This document shows, in pieces, positions 17,701 through 25,637 of a stretch of DNA of 64,000 nucleotides. The notes under the pieces were generated by a model. It had not been told where the DNA came from. It saw only the letters and a list, made by a program, of their open reading frames with translations, and did no database searches. Both the position numbers and the translations under genes were made by a program. The first letter of the stretch is position 1, and each line of letters opens with the position of its first letter. The DNA comes from an uncultured Prevotellaceae bacterium. Its GTDB lineage: Bacteria > Bacteroidota > Bacteroidia > Bacteroidales > Bacteroidaceae. The stretch is taken from positions 62,001 through 126,000 of the forward strand of contig CACXVS010000003.1 in assembly GCA_902771155.1 (NCBI GenBank). The letters run 5' to 3'.

Positions 17701-18538
17701 CCTCACTCATTATGTGCCCGATGATTATATCAGCACTTTCCAGAAGGCATTCAAGAATGCCAACTGCAAGGAGATGTATCTCTATAAGTTCATGTATGAG
17801 AAAGGCAATAAGATTTCAGATGCTAGGGCAGGCCTTACCCGTGTTGTGCTTGAGCAATTCCATCATTTTGATGAACACAAGACTGCGTTTAAGCGTCTGA
17901 TAGCTCTGAACTTGCTCGAAGAATGGGGCCTCACCCAGCAGAAAGCAATTAACTATGTACTTAATGACGCTGGTAATATTATATACAGTAAAGTAGCACA
18001 AGTGCCACCGATACCTCAGACAGAAGAAGAACTCTGCAGTTTGAAATGGTTCCTGTTCTTGAAGAGTTTGACAATCAACGACTTGTCTGTCATTAAGAAT
18101 GAGAAGGGTAACTTTTTTACAACTGAGGTTAAGAACGTCTGGAGCAATTTCAAGCTTCATAGAGCTGTTACCGATTATTATTCTTATGGCAATGCCAAGA
18201 AAGGCAAGATCCTGTTTGCTGACGGCAAAACCTTTGAGTTAGGCGACGGAGGAGTCAAACCGATAGTTGCTAACTATATTAAGGGTAAGCTCTCGAATGC
18301 CGACCTCCTTGAAAAGGACAAACAGGATATTGAGGCCTTTATGTCTCCGATTAGAGATGCATTGATGCAAATAGATCATGTCGGGGTTTATCAGTTTCCT
18401 CCGGTCCCCCATGTAGTCGATGCGAATATACAAGCCGAATTGGATCTTGCATTGGGAGGTGATGCAGACGAAGAGGAACATGTCGGATTAGGGGATGCTT
18501 TGGTAGAGGACGAAGAATTCCCTGAAGATTTCAAGTGA
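14735..18538 (+). CDS. VgrG/TssI spike protein with a ~545-residue C-terminal extension
   Basis: The T6SS spike that tips the Hcp tube. Of 1267 residues, about 1-480 look like the gp27-like (phage GPD) part, with a gp5-like OB fold around 500-580 (RVRVKFDWQSSDDDNLTPWLHFA, split here only by domain). A short beta-helix follows near 676-722, with alternating segments such as GITISAPNGDVKIQGKNV. Residues after ~723 are a mostly helical region of no family I recognise, ending in an acidic tail (DADEEEHVGLGD). Bacteroidetes VgrGs of about 600 residues are usual, so this is an 'evolved' VgrG whose extension could be an effector, a cargo adaptor or a structural collar. It is 27 bp upstream of the beta-spike gene in the same operon. 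Confidence 0.85.
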   Translation: MEDANTSTNSITLKIHLGGDAYSGTADKKEKFVEMVTGTTISEATLVVPIDSETISYQINIQDIKFTKKMYSPNTIVAELQIAKGSTEAGEVSGENLFLSRKLLETIFLDRQVELYCNGNQENMVGSDFYVQKISSRYTKTYLYVTMSIYSPDYQFTIEDCCQMFVGKKMSEIITDNKEKYKLPYNRNTSISVNYKNMQHFVTDDQEHIFPYLVQYNESYYDFLKRTTNRWGEFLYYEDGELHIGYDKEATPKKVDNYESRSYTDVESTADMDTKTKLHPQATADENFLKNPMEKDKYEVVKNQITALADKEMGRDKYTMAKISSFLTNNKTLVDWIFDTLVADGIAFAVATKKAADKNGKFNDKYFSDITDKNKEHYNAEKTKYNQFSEFDPVLNAQWYTEILGMELTAGSDIMKLDFQTTWPDLKLGQFIEVEGEQYIVAEINGYHPEAKRVCYDVVCLPKATLKHSRVIEKDNEEVTIIEDYPGYYPYYLPSGHIREAGLQHATVMDVDDPLRGNRVRVKFDWQSSDDDNLTPWLHFAQSAATKSAGVHGRHYKKETVLVDYISNNVERPYVVGAVCQKIPTPLRLGSAVMMSPQGHGVRVSDGTGAGLTAFMASMNPGLKMAQSFFPGKDFINIANLKESPRFEGSTEICDMYGIYSIKGSTDGRNITIKSPWGDVKMNAFTGITISAPNGDVKIQGKNVSIEAGNNLKITSGTNIKNRFISRYGDEYDTLLIAQDVSKRVSKKLLTLGKSAFDLSLIRKIMEVGFRPQEGTLEVKSNRFLKLSAGGATAGFPDTLYKDPKAKAKEILEKNGTLKMAPAIVALIGKIGPCVDRLVDIYKKQYNECIAKREAFEAAINRLQFYSNPSDRGLEWPKVCNRYADLQQKLWDPETKEIKKDDLGFIDDHTSERDPETINQWCFTRGLTRSRYSGKDRGKVIQFIYNQRKKEKAAIVECANDLLKSIRKLWEVNLFKSDLNVSIRPWFGFLTHYVPDDYISTFQKAFKNANCKEMYLYKFMYEKGNKISDARAGLTRVVLEQFHHFDEHKTAFKRLIALNLLEEWGLTQQKAINYVLNDAGNIIYSKVAQVPPIPQTEEELCSLKWFLFLKSLTINDLSVIKNEKGNFFTTEVKNVWSNFKLHRAVTDYYSYGNAKKGKILFADGKTFELGDGGVKPIVANYIKGKLSNADLLEKDKQDIEAFMSPIRDALMQIDHVGVYQFPPVPHVVDANIQAELDLALGGDADEEEHVGLGDALVEDEEFPEDFK

Positions 18539-18565
18539 TTTAAAGAGTTTTTTAACTGAAATAAG

Positions 18566-20539
18566 ATGGAAAATTACATTTTTGACCAATGGAAGGAAGT
18601 GATGGATAACTTCCGGAAAAGTGTTCAGAAGGACCTGGAGGAGATTCATGAGCAGAAGTCTGCCGTACAGCAGATGAAATCCGAGATATTCAACCGCCTG
18701 GATATGGGCAAGTTCTACCGCGACGAGAAGCGCGTCGTCATTTCAGCCCCCGAGATTGTGATCGGCAACGTCGATTATAGTGGTGACCTGCTGGGCAGTA
18801 TGGGTGAGGTCATCGTGAAAGGAAGTAATGTGTCCCTTGAAGGTGTGGGTTCTACAGGCTCCATCACGAGCCGTGCTCCCAGCATCCGTCAGATTGCCGT
18901 TGATCCTGGCACCGACGGACAGGAGAATGTCGTCTGCGATATCTCTGAGATTGTCTCTCAGGCTTGTGACATCGTGCTACAGAGTGAAGATGCCCATGAT
19001 GCTTTCTCTGAGGGGCCAGTCTCTGCCGGGCGCGGTGGCGTGCGCATCCATGCCAGCAGTAACATGCAACTCGAAGCTGCTGTCTCAAGCGAGCGCCGTA
19101 AGACCGAGATCGAGGCTTCCGTAAAGGAACTCACAGCACAGATCAGCGACATGGAGAAAATGATGGAAGAGCAGAAGAAGCGCGTTGATGGCTGTTTCAG
19201 TTATATGCAGGAGTTGTTACAGAAGAACGAAGAACTGAACGACGAAGACCTTCTTGTCAGTAGCAGTAACACAATAGAGATCAACGCCTTGAACAACGAG
19301 ATAGAAATAACCCTCCCCCGCATCTATCAGGCTTCACTCGAGTTTATTCAGACGGTCTCCGCTTTGGCAGAGGCTAATCGCAAGAAGAAGGTGCTGGAGG
19401 CGGAGAAGAGCACCATCGTCACTGGTGACGACTTCAAGACGAAGACTACAGGCGCCTCGATGACTATTGCTGCCGAGCATATCGAGATGGCTACCACCGA
19501 TGGCGATGGCAATCTCCATACCCACGAGGGAGCAGGCATTACCGTCAGGACACCAGGTATGGCTGTGAATATGCTCGATGACAAGGGGGCGCTTGTCGAA
19601 GGTAGTGTTTTCTGCATACAGACCGAGAATGTAGATATCTCTACTTTCAAACCCTCAGACGACGGCAAACAGCACGAGACCACGGGTAGCGTGTCAATTC
19701 TCTCGAAGGATGTCTCGATCTCAGCTATCGATTATGCGTCGGAAGGCGACGACAAACCCTTTGCCGAGAAACAGCTGACAGCTGACGGCAAGGTGAGCAT
19801 CACTGCTAAGACCGTCGAGTTATCAACCGCTAATCCTACAAATATCAAGATCGACGACAGTGGTAAGATGACTGGCGGTGAATACAAGGCCGAGGGTGAT
19901 GTGATCATCAAGTCGAAGACGCTAACTGTTGAAGGTCTCGACTATGAGGTAAAGGATGGCAAACTAGAGAAAAAGACTCTGACCAAGGACAGCAAGATTG
20001 CCGTACGTGCGGAGAAGATGGACTTCCTGGCCGCCGATACCGAGGGCAAGGCCACTGGTTCTATCTCGATGAACGCTAAGGCCGTAGCAGTGAAGTCGAT
20101 GGATGTCGATAAGGAGAAACTTACTGATGACAAGCTCGCCGCAGGCAGCACAATGACGCTCGTTTCCGAGAAGATGTACGTGGGTGCCAAGTCGAAAGAC
20201 ATCAAGAGCAAGAAACTGCAGGCGATGTCAGAGGAAGTCGGACTCTTTGCCGACAATACCTTCGAGGCTCAGCAGGGCGATGGCAAGGCCGTAGTACAAC
20301 TGGCAGGCGGTAATGCCTCGGTGGGCGGCAGCAAGTCGCAGGTATATGGTGATACCACTATCAACGGCAAGACAGAGGTCAAGGGCGATCTCAAGGCGCC
20401 GAAGGGACAATTCGATAATCTGGAGGCCAAGTCGTCGTTCAAGTCAAGCAACATCAGCGATGGTATCGCCGTACCTGGAGCTGCCGCTGGCGGCAGCCTG
20501 AGTGCGAAGCTGAAGGCCGAGGATGCACCGAAAGAGTGA
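18566..20539 (+). CDS. VgrG-associated coiled-coil and beta-repeat protein, function unknown
   Basis: A 657-residue protein with no signal peptide. Residues 1-45 and about 170-300 are predicted coiled coil (ELTAQISDMEKMMEEQKKR). Residues about 48-150 and 300-640 alternate short hydrophobic strands every ~15-25 residues (VSILSKDVSISAI, VSITAKTVELSTA, GDVIIKSKTLTVEG). That periodicity is like the beta-helical needle of VgrG and of phage spike proteins, and like the end of the neighbouring VgrG (DVKIQGKNVSIEAG). It probably extends or sheathes the spike. The C-terminal ~40 residues are Gly/Ala/Ser-rich. I recognise no named family. Confidence 0.6.
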   Translation: MENYIFDQWKEVMDNFRKSVQKDLEEIHEQKSAVQQMKSEIFNRLDMGKFYRDEKRVVISAPEIVIGNVDYSGDLLGSMGEVIVKGSNVSLEGVGSTGSITSRAPSIRQIAVDPGTDGQENVVCDISEIVSQACDIVLQSEDAHDAFSEGPVSAGRGGVRIHASSNMQLEAAVSSERRKTEIEASVKELTAQISDMEKMMEEQKKRVDGCFSYMQELLQKNEELNDEDLLVSSSNTIEINALNNEIEITLPRIYQASLEFIQTVSALAEANRKKKVLEAEKSTIVTGDDFKTKTTGASMTIAAEHIEMATTDGDGNLHTHEGAGITVRTPGMAVNMLDDKGALVEGSVFCIQTENVDISTFKPSDDGKQHETTGSVSILSKDVSISAIDYASEGDDKPFAEKQLTADGKVSITAKTVELSTANPTNIKIDDSGKMTGGEYKAEGDVIIKSKTLTVEGLDYEVKDGKLEKKTLTKDSKIAVRAEKMDFLAADTEGKATGSISMNAKAVAVKSMDVDKEKLTDDKLAAGSTMTLVSEKMYVGAKSKDIKSKKLQAMSEEVGLFADNTFEAQQGDGKAVVQLAGGNASVGGSKSQVYGDTTINGKTEVKGDLKAPKGQFDNLEAKSSFKSSNISDGIAVPGAAAGGSLSAKLKAEDAPKE

Positions 20540-20571
20540 GGAAAAGGTAAAAATGGTAAAATATATAGGTT

Positions 20572-21288
20572 ATGAAAAGATCAATTATATCACAGTTTAA
20601 TCAGTTGCAGGAGAAATATATAGGTTTGGTAGCCACGTTGAACTACCGTTATCTAAACCTATGCATCAAGGCCGAGGAGGCTTCACTGTTGCCAGTGAAG
20701 GTGCATGTGAATAGTGGTGAGGTCTTGAATCTGGAGCACTGTGCCACGATGGTCAAGGACAACGACTACGAATTCATGATCATCCCCAACTTCGAAGATG
20801 ACCTGCCCCAAATTGCCGAGGGTATCGCCATGGTGCATCCTGAGTTCAAGCAGTCGGTAGAGAAAATGACGCTTGAAGCCACAGAAGAGTATCAGTCTGC
20901 CGAGCAGGTACCCTACATCCTGCTTACCATGCCAGAGGTTGACGATGAACGCCACGACTTCATGATAGAGACTGTTGACGCCATGTACGACGACTGCAAG
21001 CTGCGTATGGAAACTGCCTATGCAGAGCATTCGGCAGCCATCACCCGAGAACTGGGAGATCAGTCCGAGGAAACTGCCAATCAGGTGAAACAGGCCTTGG
21101 AGAAACTGAACGAGGAGAAATCTGCCCAGCGCGATGAGATGCATGAGAATAAACTCAAGGAGATCGAAGAGGCTTATCAGAAGTGGCTCGGCGACTATGC
21201 CAAGCAGGAGATTGCCAAGATGGAGGAAGAGGCTGCCCGTGGAGAAGATGCCGGCATGAGCATGAAGATACTGGATGGGTTAAACTAA
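20572..21288 (+). CDS. Ribosome-recycling-factor-like protein in the T6SS/partner-switch operon
   Basis: A 238-residue soluble protein without a named family that I can assign confidently. Residues 39-92 (ASLLPVKVHVNSGEVLNLEH through FMIIPNFEDDLPQIAEGIAM) and 114-165 (PYILLTMPEVDDERHDFMIE and a long helix) follow ribosome recycling factor in order and spacing, including the P.LT.ERR-like PEVDDER step into the long C-terminal helices. The RRF arginines in the VRNVRR segment that contact the ribosome are replaced (METAYAEH). A normal frr would not sit here, so this is more likely a repurposed RRF fold acting as a chaperone, adaptor or output of the adjacent STAS/phosphatase circuit. The C-terminal third is charged coiled coil. 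It starts 32 bp after the spike gene and ends 12 bp before the STAS gene. Confidence 0.5.
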   Translation: MKRSIISQFNQLQEKYIGLVATLNYRYLNLCIKAEEASLLPVKVHVNSGEVLNLEHCATMVKDNDYEFMIIPNFEDDLPQIAEGIAMVHPEFKQSVEKMTLEATEEYQSAEQVPYILLTMPEVDDERHDFMIETVDAMYDDCKLRMETAYAEHSAAITRELGDQSEETANQVKQALEKLNEEKSAQRDEMHENKLKEIEEAYQKWLGDYAKQEIAKMEEEAARGEDAGMSMKILDGLN

Positions 21289-21300
21289 ATAATACAGAAT

Positions 21301-21606
21301 ATGGAAATCAGATTTGCTGAACAGGATGGTCGTCTGACCATTGCCTTTTGCGGCGACCTCGACAATGCAGCGGCCCCTGAGGCGGAGAAGATGCTGAGTC
21401 GCGTCTATATGCAGGATGAATATGATATCCTATTGGACTGTAGTCGTCTGAATTACATCTCCTCGAAGGGTCTTCGCCTGCTGATCAATCTCTATAAGCA
21501 TCTTCGTGATACCGGCCATCGCGGCTTTATCACCAAGATGAACAAGAATGTGAGGGAGGTTCTCCATATTGGCGGGTTCCTGACGCTTTACCAGGAGGTG
21601 GAATGA
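21301..21606 (+). CDS. STAS-domain anti-sigma-factor-antagonist-like protein (SpoIIAA/RsbV type)
   Basis: A 101-residue single STAS domain, the phosphorylatable switch of partner-switching circuits. The phosphorylation loop LNYISSKGLRLL is present; aligning its Gly-Leu to SpoIIAA puts Ser55 at the phospho-acceptor position (Ser54 next to it). It overlaps the start of the next gene by 4 bp (ATGA), so the switch protein and its kinase/phosphatase are translationally coupled. No sigma-B-type sigma factor lies nearby, so its binding target is unknown; proteins of this operon are candidates. Confidence 0.88.
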   Translation: MEIRFAEQDGRLTIAFCGDLDNAAAPEAEKMLSRVYMQDEYDILLDCSRLNYISSKGLRLLINLYKHLRDTGHRGFITKMNKNVREVLHIGGFLTLYQEVE

Positions 21607-23945
21607 CCAAGAAATCCCGCTCGTTCTCCAGTCGGTTGACACATCGCATCGTCTATGCAGTGTTCTTGACGATGGGTATCATTGCGATTATCACTTTTTT
21701 CACGGCCAGGAATGTGATGAACGCAGAGACGGAGGTACGCTATTATAGTATCATGCACACCATCAACGAGAAAATCGAAAAAGAGTTGGTGGAGTATGTA
21801 GTGGCAACCAGGAATGTCAGGAACGAAGTGGAACAGCACCTTGGCTCGCCTGAAGCGGTCATGGCTACCCTGCAAGAAGAGTTGAGGCTGAATCCGAATA
21901 TTTTAGGATATGGTGCCGCCTTTGAACCTTATTTCTATCCGCAGAAGGGACGGTGGTTTGAACCTTATGTCATCAACCATGGGAAAGACAAACCATCGGA
22001 ATTGTTACAAATAGGCTCGGCTCAGCACGACTATTTCAAGGAAGAGTGGTATCAGAGAGGATTGAAGTCTGACCAGGGCATATTTATGGATCCTTATTAT
22101 GATGATTCAGGAGCCAAGCAGATGGTGGTGACATACATACAGCCTATTCGTGATAAGGAGGGTCGTAAGGTAGGCGTTCTTGGTGCCGATATATCCTGGG
22201 ATTGGCTACTGAAGAAGGTACGAGTTATAGAAAAGAAAAGCAATAAGACAGGAATGTTGGATTTAGAGGAGAGCGACGCAGACACTCAATTCAACACCTT
22301 TATAGTCAGCCATAATGGACATTATATCCTGCATGACGAAGAAAACCGTATCATGAATGATAATTTCTTCGATAATGCTGTAGCAACACCTGACACGCTT
22401 GATGACTATGTCTGTCGGCAGATAAAAGAAGGCAAGAAGGGTACGTCCTACATGAAAGTTGACGGCCAGATGTCGCTGGTGCTCTACCACGCCATCGACT
22501 ATACCGATTGGTCCATGGTTGTTGCCGTCCCCATGAAAAACCTCCGTACCCCTGGGTATGCTCTCGGCTTTATTCTCTTCGGCCTCATCCTTATCGGTGT
22601 GCAGGTGGTCTATTGGATATGCCGTGTATATATCCGCCATTCCACTAAGCCCCTTCACTTCCTGGCAAAAAGTGCAGATGAAGTGGCTAAGGGTAACTTC
22701 AACACACCTCTGCCCACCATTCGTCACAACGATGAGGTGAGGCAACTGCGCGACTCGTTCGGCAATATGCAGCAGTCGCTGGCATCGTATATCGAGCAGT
22801 TGAAGACCACGACAGCCGAAAAGGCATCGATGGAGAGCGAGCTCAGCATTGCCAATAAGATTCAGATGGCGATGCTGCCCAGTACGTTCCCTGAGCGCAA
22901 TGATGTTCGCATTTACGGTAGTCTGAAGCCAGCTAAAGCTGTTGGTGGCGACCTTTTCGACTTCTTCTTCAGAGACGGGAAATTGTTCTTCTGTGTGGGC
23001 GATGTGTTGGGAAAAGGCGTGTCTGCCGCTATGCTGATGACGGTTACCAAGAGTCTCTTCCGAGCTTATTCAGCCCGCAATGACAAGCCGGAGGTCATTA
23101 TCTCTCGCATCAATCAGATCATGAGCGATTATAGCACCGATTTGTTTGTGACACTCTTCGTAGGTATTCTGGAGTTGATGTCGGGCAAACTGCGTTACTG
23201 TTCTGCAGGCCATGAGCCCCCGGTGGTGATTGCCGATGATGCTGTGGAGTTACCGTTTCTTCCTGCCTTCCCTGTGGGCTCTTTCGTTGATGCCCACTAT
23301 CAGGCACTGGAAGCCGTGTTGGAGCCTGGCACCATCCTTTTCCTTTTTACCGACGGACTGAATGAGGCCATGGATGCCAGCAACAAGATGTTTAAGCGAG
23401 AGAGGGTTTACGAAACGGCTCGTAAAGCCAAGGCCGATAGCAACTTGTCGCCTCTATCGTTAATCAATCGGATGCATGAGGCAGTGGAAGCCTTCGTTGG
23501 CGATGCTGAACAGAGCGACGATATGACCATGCTCGCCATTCTGCGCCAGGATCCAACCACCATCACACTGAAGGCCTCAAAGGATGATTATCCACGCATG
23601 ACGGCGTATATAAAGACATTGGCCGAAGATGCCTGCCTCAAGAGCAAAGAGGCAGGTCACTTACGTCTGATAATAGAGGAGGCGATAGGCAACATCATCG
23701 ACTATAGCGGAGCCACAAAAATCATACTGACGGCTACTGCCAACGATGGATATCTGAGTGTCACCATCACAGACGACGGCAAGCCTTTCAATCCCACAAC
23801 CGTTCCTGATCCCAATTTGGATGTCCCGGGCCTTGAACGTAAGGTTGGCGGGCTGGGTGTCCACTACATGCGCCAAATGAGTGATGCCCTTGAATACCGT
23901 CGTGAGAACGATATGAATATCCTTACTATCCGGAAGAATCTTTAA
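21603..23945 (+). CDS. Membrane sensor with SpoIIE-type PP2C phosphatase and RsbW-like kinase domain
   Basis: A 780-residue two-way switch. Topology: TM1 (about 15-35), a Cache-like extracytoplasmic sensor (about 40-300), TM2 (about 315-340), HAMP (about 340-390) and a short coiled coil. The PP2C/SpoIIE domain (about 420-645) has its metal-binding acids intact: Asp450 and Asp453 in GGDLFD, Asp467 in VGDVLGKG, Asp639/640 in SDDMTM. A C-terminal HATPase domain (about 655-780) has the ExxxN box (Glu693, Asn697), DDGKPFNP and GGLGVHYM. The phosphatase would dephosphorylate, and the kinase-like domain phosphorylate or bind, the STAS protein encoded just upstream with a 4-bp overlap. It is the last gene of the Hcp-VgrG operon, which suggests that an external signal controls spike deployment. 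Confidence 0.9.
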   Translation: MTKKSRSFSSRLTHRIVYAVFLTMGIIAIITFFTARNVMNAETEVRYYSIMHTINEKIEKELVEYVVATRNVRNEVEQHLGSPEAVMATLQEELRLNPNILGYGAAFEPYFYPQKGRWFEPYVINHGKDKPSELLQIGSAQHDYFKEEWYQRGLKSDQGIFMDPYYDDSGAKQMVVTYIQPIRDKEGRKVGVLGADISWDWLLKKVRVIEKKSNKTGMLDLEESDADTQFNTFIVSHNGHYILHDEENRIMNDNFFDNAVATPDTLDDYVCRQIKEGKKGTSYMKVDGQMSLVLYHAIDYTDWSMVVAVPMKNLRTPGYALGFILFGLILIGVQVVYWICRVYIRHSTKPLHFLAKSADEVAKGNFNTPLPTIRHNDEVRQLRDSFGNMQQSLASYIEQLKTTTAEKASMESELSIANKIQMAMLPSTFPERNDVRIYGSLKPAKAVGGDLFDFFFRDGKLFFCVGDVLGKGVSAAMLMTVTKSLFRAYSARNDKPEVIISRINQIMSDYSTDLFVTLFVGILELMSGKLRYCSAGHEPPVVIADDAVELPFLPAFPVGSFVDAHYQALEAVLEPGTILFLFTDGLNEAMDASNKMFKRERVYETARKAKADSNLSPLSLINRMHEAVEAFVGDAEQSDDMTMLAILRQDPTTITLKASKDDYPRMTAYIKTLAEDACLKSKEAGHLRLIIEEAIGNIIDYSGATKIILTATANDGYLSVTITDDGKPFNPTTVPDPNLDVPGLERKVGGLGVHYMRQMSDALEYRRENDMNILTIRKNL

Positions 23946-23976
23946 TCCCCAGCCGTAACAGGTCGAACAGCCATTC

Positions 23977-25452
23977 TTAAATCAGGTGGAGCGTTCCCAT
24001 GAGATAGACGAGGCCGAAACCAAGTATCATCGAGATGATACCCATGATGATACCGATCTTCGACATGTCGCTCTGTTTTACATAGCCTGTGGCAAAGGCC
24101 AATGCATTCGGCGGGGTCGAGATGGGCAGGATCATGGCCGACGATGCGGCGATGGCCACACCAATCAGGACAGTACCTGTACCACCGATAGGAGCAAGCT
24201 TGTCGCCCATGGCTCCGCAGACGATAGCCAGAATAGGCATCAGCAGGGCAGCTGTAGCGGAGTTGGAGATGAAGTTTGAGAGCAGGTAGCAGATGCCACC
24301 GCCGAGAATCAAGATGAGCAGTGGTGAGAATTCACCGAAGGGGATGCTCTCTACAGCATTGGCTGCAAGACCCGAGGCGTTCAGACCGTAACCAAGGGCG
24401 AAGCCACCAGCCACCATCCAGATGACACTCCAGTTGATCTGCTCCAGGTCGCGCTTGTTGATGACACCTGTCAGAGCGAAGATACAGATACCCGTAAAAC
24501 GGTCAGACAGCCAGAGTAGGATGGTAACGATGAATGTTACGACAACCACCCACGACTGGATGTTCTTCTCCATACCACCATCGATCTTCAGTTCTACTGT
24601 CTTCTGCGTGAAGGGGAAGAACTTCAGAAGTAAACGCCAGCTTATAAACAGCAGCACAACGACGAGTGGGAACATAAACATCATCCACTGTCCGAAGCCA
24701 AGGCCAAGATTCAGACCCTCAGGATCGTTCAGGTATTTCAGGGCGATATTGTTTGGAGGCGTTCCAATAGGCGTTCCCATACCACCAAGGTTGGCAGCTA
24801 CAGGGATAGACATTGCCAAGGCTATACGCCCCTTACCCTCTGGGGGCAGCTGACGGAATACCGGGGTTAGGAATGTCAGCATCATAGCTGCGGTAGCTGT
24901 ATTAGATACAAACATTGAGAACAGGCCTGTAACCAACAGGAAACCAAGCAGCACCATCTCACTCCTCGTACCGAAAGGCTTCAGCAGCACTTTAGCCAAT
25001 TGGGCATCAAGCCCGGTCTTCGTAGCCGCAATAGCAAGCACGAAACCGCCAATGAACAGCATGATGACAGGGTCGGCAAACGAAGCCATTACGCCTTTGT
25101 AGGAGAGGACTTTTCCCACCTCCTCCTCGTTGACCATCGGTAGGATACCGCTATCCGTACAGAACAGGAGCATCAGCACAATGATGGCTACCGAAGTAGC
25201 CCAGGATGATACAATCTCGAGGATCCACATCAGTGTGGCAAACGCGAAGATGGCGATGATTCGCTGCTGGATAGTGGTCAGGTTCTGAATGCCGTACCAC
25301 TCTGTAGGCATATTCCAGAGCACGAGGGTAACTAAGGCCACGAGGGCAATTTTGATAAGACGCTTGGTGCTGTCTTCTGGGTGATACTTTCGCTGGTGAC
25401 GCATCTTGTGGTAGGTCTCTACCAGATGAAAGCCTTCATAAATATGAAACAT
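23977..25452 (-). CDS. DASS-family (SLC13/CitT) sodium:dicarboxylate symporter
   Basis: A 491-residue inner-membrane transporter that imports di- or tricarboxylates with sodium. The duplicated family signatures are present: VSNTATAAMM with IGTPPNNIAL in the first half, and ISNSATAALLMP with STPPNALAFATGY in the second. About eleven membrane segments are visible. It is convergent with the sensor kinase gene and stands alone; TAATTTTG (minus strand, 25489-25496) is a plausible -7 element. Succinate, fumarate or malate are the likely substrates, but sequence does not decide. Confidence 0.93.
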   Translation of the reverse strand: MFHIYEGFHLVETYHKMRHQRKYHPEDSTKRLIKIALVALVTLVLWNMPTEWYGIQNLTTIQQRIIAIFAFATLMWILEIVSSWATSVAIIVLMLLFCTDSGILPMVNEEEVGKVLSYKGVMASFADPVIMLFIGGFVLAIAATKTGLDAQLAKVLLKPFGTRSEMVLLGFLLVTGLFSMFVSNTATAAMMLTFLTPVFRQLPPEGKGRIALAMSIPVAANLGGMGTPIGTPPNNIALKYLNDPEGLNLGLGFGQWMMFMFPLVVVLLFISWRLLLKFFPFTQKTVELKIDGGMEKNIQSWVVVVTFIVTILLWLSDRFTGICIFALTGVINKRDLEQINWSVIWMVAGGFALGYGLNASGLAANAVESIPFGEFSPLLILILGGGICYLLSNFISNSATAALLMPILAIVCGAMGDKLAPIGGTGTVLIGVAIAASSAMILPISTPPNALAFATGYVKQSDMSKIGIIMGIISMILGFGLVYLMGTLHLI

Positions 25453-25488
25453 ATCTCTTGATTTTAATTAGGTTTCCGAAAACGCCTG

Positions 25489-25496
25489 CAAAATTA
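25489..25496 (-). promoter_or_regulatory. Putative -7 element for the DASS transporter gene
   Basis: CAAAATTA on the plus strand reads TAATTTTG on the minus strand, matching TAnnTTTG, 37 bp upstream of the transporter start. Confidence 0.55.
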
Positions 25497-25568
25497 CAAA
25501 CTATTTTCTAAACTCTAACTGCTTAATTCTTAATTAATTTGAATAATGAGTGTATAATTACACAAATT

Positions 25569-25597
25569 CACCCCTTAAGCCTTAAGCCTAAGGGGTG
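25569..25597 (-). terminator. Palindromic hairpin terminator after korB
   Basis: CACCCCTTA (25569-25577) and TAAGGGGTG (25589-25597) form a perfect 9-bp stem, 41 bp beyond the korB stop. The loop is itself a partial repeat of the stem words. Confidence 0.65.
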
Positions 25598-25637
25598 ATT
25601 GACATGTGGAGTTTACAAAAAGTTGCTTAGTAAGAGT

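Noticed and set aside
20572..21288. Genuine translation factor Frr
   Set aside because: The ribosome-contacting arginines are replaced, the protein is ~50 residues longer than RRF, and the context is a secretion operon; an RRF-like fold is kept only as a hypothesis.
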